Below the pieces are notes generated by a model. That model made no database searches. It was not told the origin of the DNA and was given only the letters and a program-made list of their open reading frames with translations. The position numbers and the translations under genes are program-made. Shown one piece after another: positions 27,904-28,459 of a stretch of DNA of 28,459 nucleotides. The first letter of the stretch is position 1. Each line of letters begins with the position of its first letter. Source of the DNA: JAVVHE01 sp032249695 (GTDB lineage: Bacteria > Pseudomonadota > Alphaproteobacteria > Sphingomonadales > Sphingomonadaceae); NCBI GenBank assembly GCA_032249695.1, contig JAVVHE010000027.1, positions 1-28,459 on the forward strand, given 5' to 3'.

Positions 27904-28459
27904 GCGCCCTGATCGTCGACAACGACGCAATCGCACTGATCGACCGCGCCCGCGCGCTCAACGCCCAAGGCGCCGTAATCCAAGGCGCGTGGTCGCGTCC
28001 GCCGCGCGAGCCGTGTGGCCCAGAACTGCTGTGCTACCGCGCTGCGCTCGGCGGCGGCCCCGACGAACCGTGCCCGAGCGGCGTAGCGCCGAGGTGGCTG
28101 TCCGATATGCTGCCAGCGCTGGATGACGGGTTGGCAGTCGATCGGGTGCAGCCGGTGTTCGATCGGTTGACGGTGGCGCTGCGGCTTGCGGCTGTGCAGC
28201 ACTGGGACGCCGCGCGCTGGGAGCGCGTGCACATTCGGGTGCGGGTCGAGCTGGTGCGGCTGGCGTGGAGCTATGCCGAGCGCGTCCGCCCCGCCGATCC
28301 GCCCGCATGGTGGTTGGCGTGCGAGCGCGCCTGTGCGGACGTGATCGCCGCACTCGAAAGCGGTGACAGCGCAGCTGCGGAGCGTGCTCGCGCAGCGGCG
28401 GAGGCGGCGGCGGCGGCGTGGGCGGCAGCGGCGTGGGCGGCGCGGGCGGCGGCGGCGTG
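27900..28459 (+). CDS. Partial early protein with an Ala/Trp-rich tail
   Basis: At least 186 residues, open at the window end. It starts with MSALIVDNDAIALIDRARA, sharing the DAIALIDRA block with the miniature DUF4326 gene. The middle domain includes RPPREPCGPELLCYRAAL, LSDMLPALDDGLAVDRVQPVFDRLTVALRLAAVQHWDAARWERV and WWLACERACADVIAALESGD. The visible end is an Ala-rich helix with regularly spaced Trp (AAAAAWAAAAWAARAAAA), encoded by GCG repeats. The ATGA overlap fixes the start. No family is recognised. Confidence 0.65.
   Translation, partial: MSALIVDNDAIALIDRARALNAQGAVIQGAWSRPPREPCGPELLCYRAALGGGPDEPCPSGVAPRWLSDMLPALDDGLAVDRVQPVFDRLTVALRLAAVQHWDAARWERVHIRVRVELVRLAWSYAERVRPADPPAWWLACERACADVIAALESGDSAAAERARAAAEAAAAAWAAAAWAARAAAA
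27924..27950 (+). repeat. 27-bp direct repeat, copy 2 (DAIALIDRA block)
   Basis: Second copy of 27453-27479, five codons further into its gene because of an added SALIVDN-type leader. Exact identity suggests the block moved as DNA. Confidence 0.9.

Noticed and set aside
1..28459. Search for integrase, attachment site, tRNA, holin/endolysin and CRISPR arrays
   Set aside because: No tyrosine or serine recombinase motifs, tRNA-like cloverleaf, lysozyme-type motifs or regularly spaced repeats were seen. These functions probably lie outside the window.

Overview
This very GC-rich window carries a large part of a temperate, tailed double-stranded DNA phage or prophage. The host is most likely an alphaproteobacterium, and a sphingomonad-like host is the best guess. 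That guess rests on the GC content, a GapR/DUF2312 gene, gene-transfer-agent-type tail chaperones, a DUF6950-like tail peptidase and an HK97-type head set. The host assignment is inference. No rRNA, tRNA, CRISPR array, insertion sequence, integrase or lysis gene is visible.

Leftward (minus-strand) module, about 22706 down to 54. One tightly packed gene string starts at a small Cro-like gene and runs through a CII-like regulator, a replication gene with a probable internal origin, a winged-helix protein, a P-loop/HNH fusion and a truncated DNA-methyltransferase remnant. It then continues through terminase small and large subunits, portal, prohead protease, major capsid protein, a five-gene block of decoration/fibre/repeat proteins, head-tail connectors, tail tube, tail chaperones, tape measure and distal tail proteins. 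Most junctions are stop/start overlaps (ATGA, GTGA, TGATG), so translation is probably coupled along the string.

Switch region, about 22700 to 24140. A short CI-like repressor without a peptidase domain is read rightward, opposite the Cro-like gene. Two candidate promoters, one facing left in front of the Cro-like gene and one facing right at about 23890, share the same TTGCAT-N16-TATC layout, and each has a dyad over its -10. A small antisense ORF overlaps the repressor's 3' end, and a one-helix membrane protein follows it. This could be a lysogenic conversion or exclusion gene.

Rightward (plus-strand) module, 24142 to 28459. A coiled-coil protein is followed by a 300-base leader with three strong stem-loops, then a GapR-like protein, then a chain of about a dozen overlapping tiny genes. 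These include membrane-anchored zinc ribbons, a 31-residue membrane peptide, a miniature DUF4326 protein and two proteins sharing a CWHWWEG motif. Short exact DNA repeats show that parts of this chain were duplicated and recombined. The last gene runs off the window in an Ala/Trp-rich tail.

The most unusual features are an 11-copy 20-residue repeat protein between the capsid and connector genes, iteron-like TGAAACGC repeats beside a (CA)12 microsatellite inside the replication gene, the Ig-like-domain/connector fusion, the kinase/HNH fusion and the duplicated small-gene cassette.
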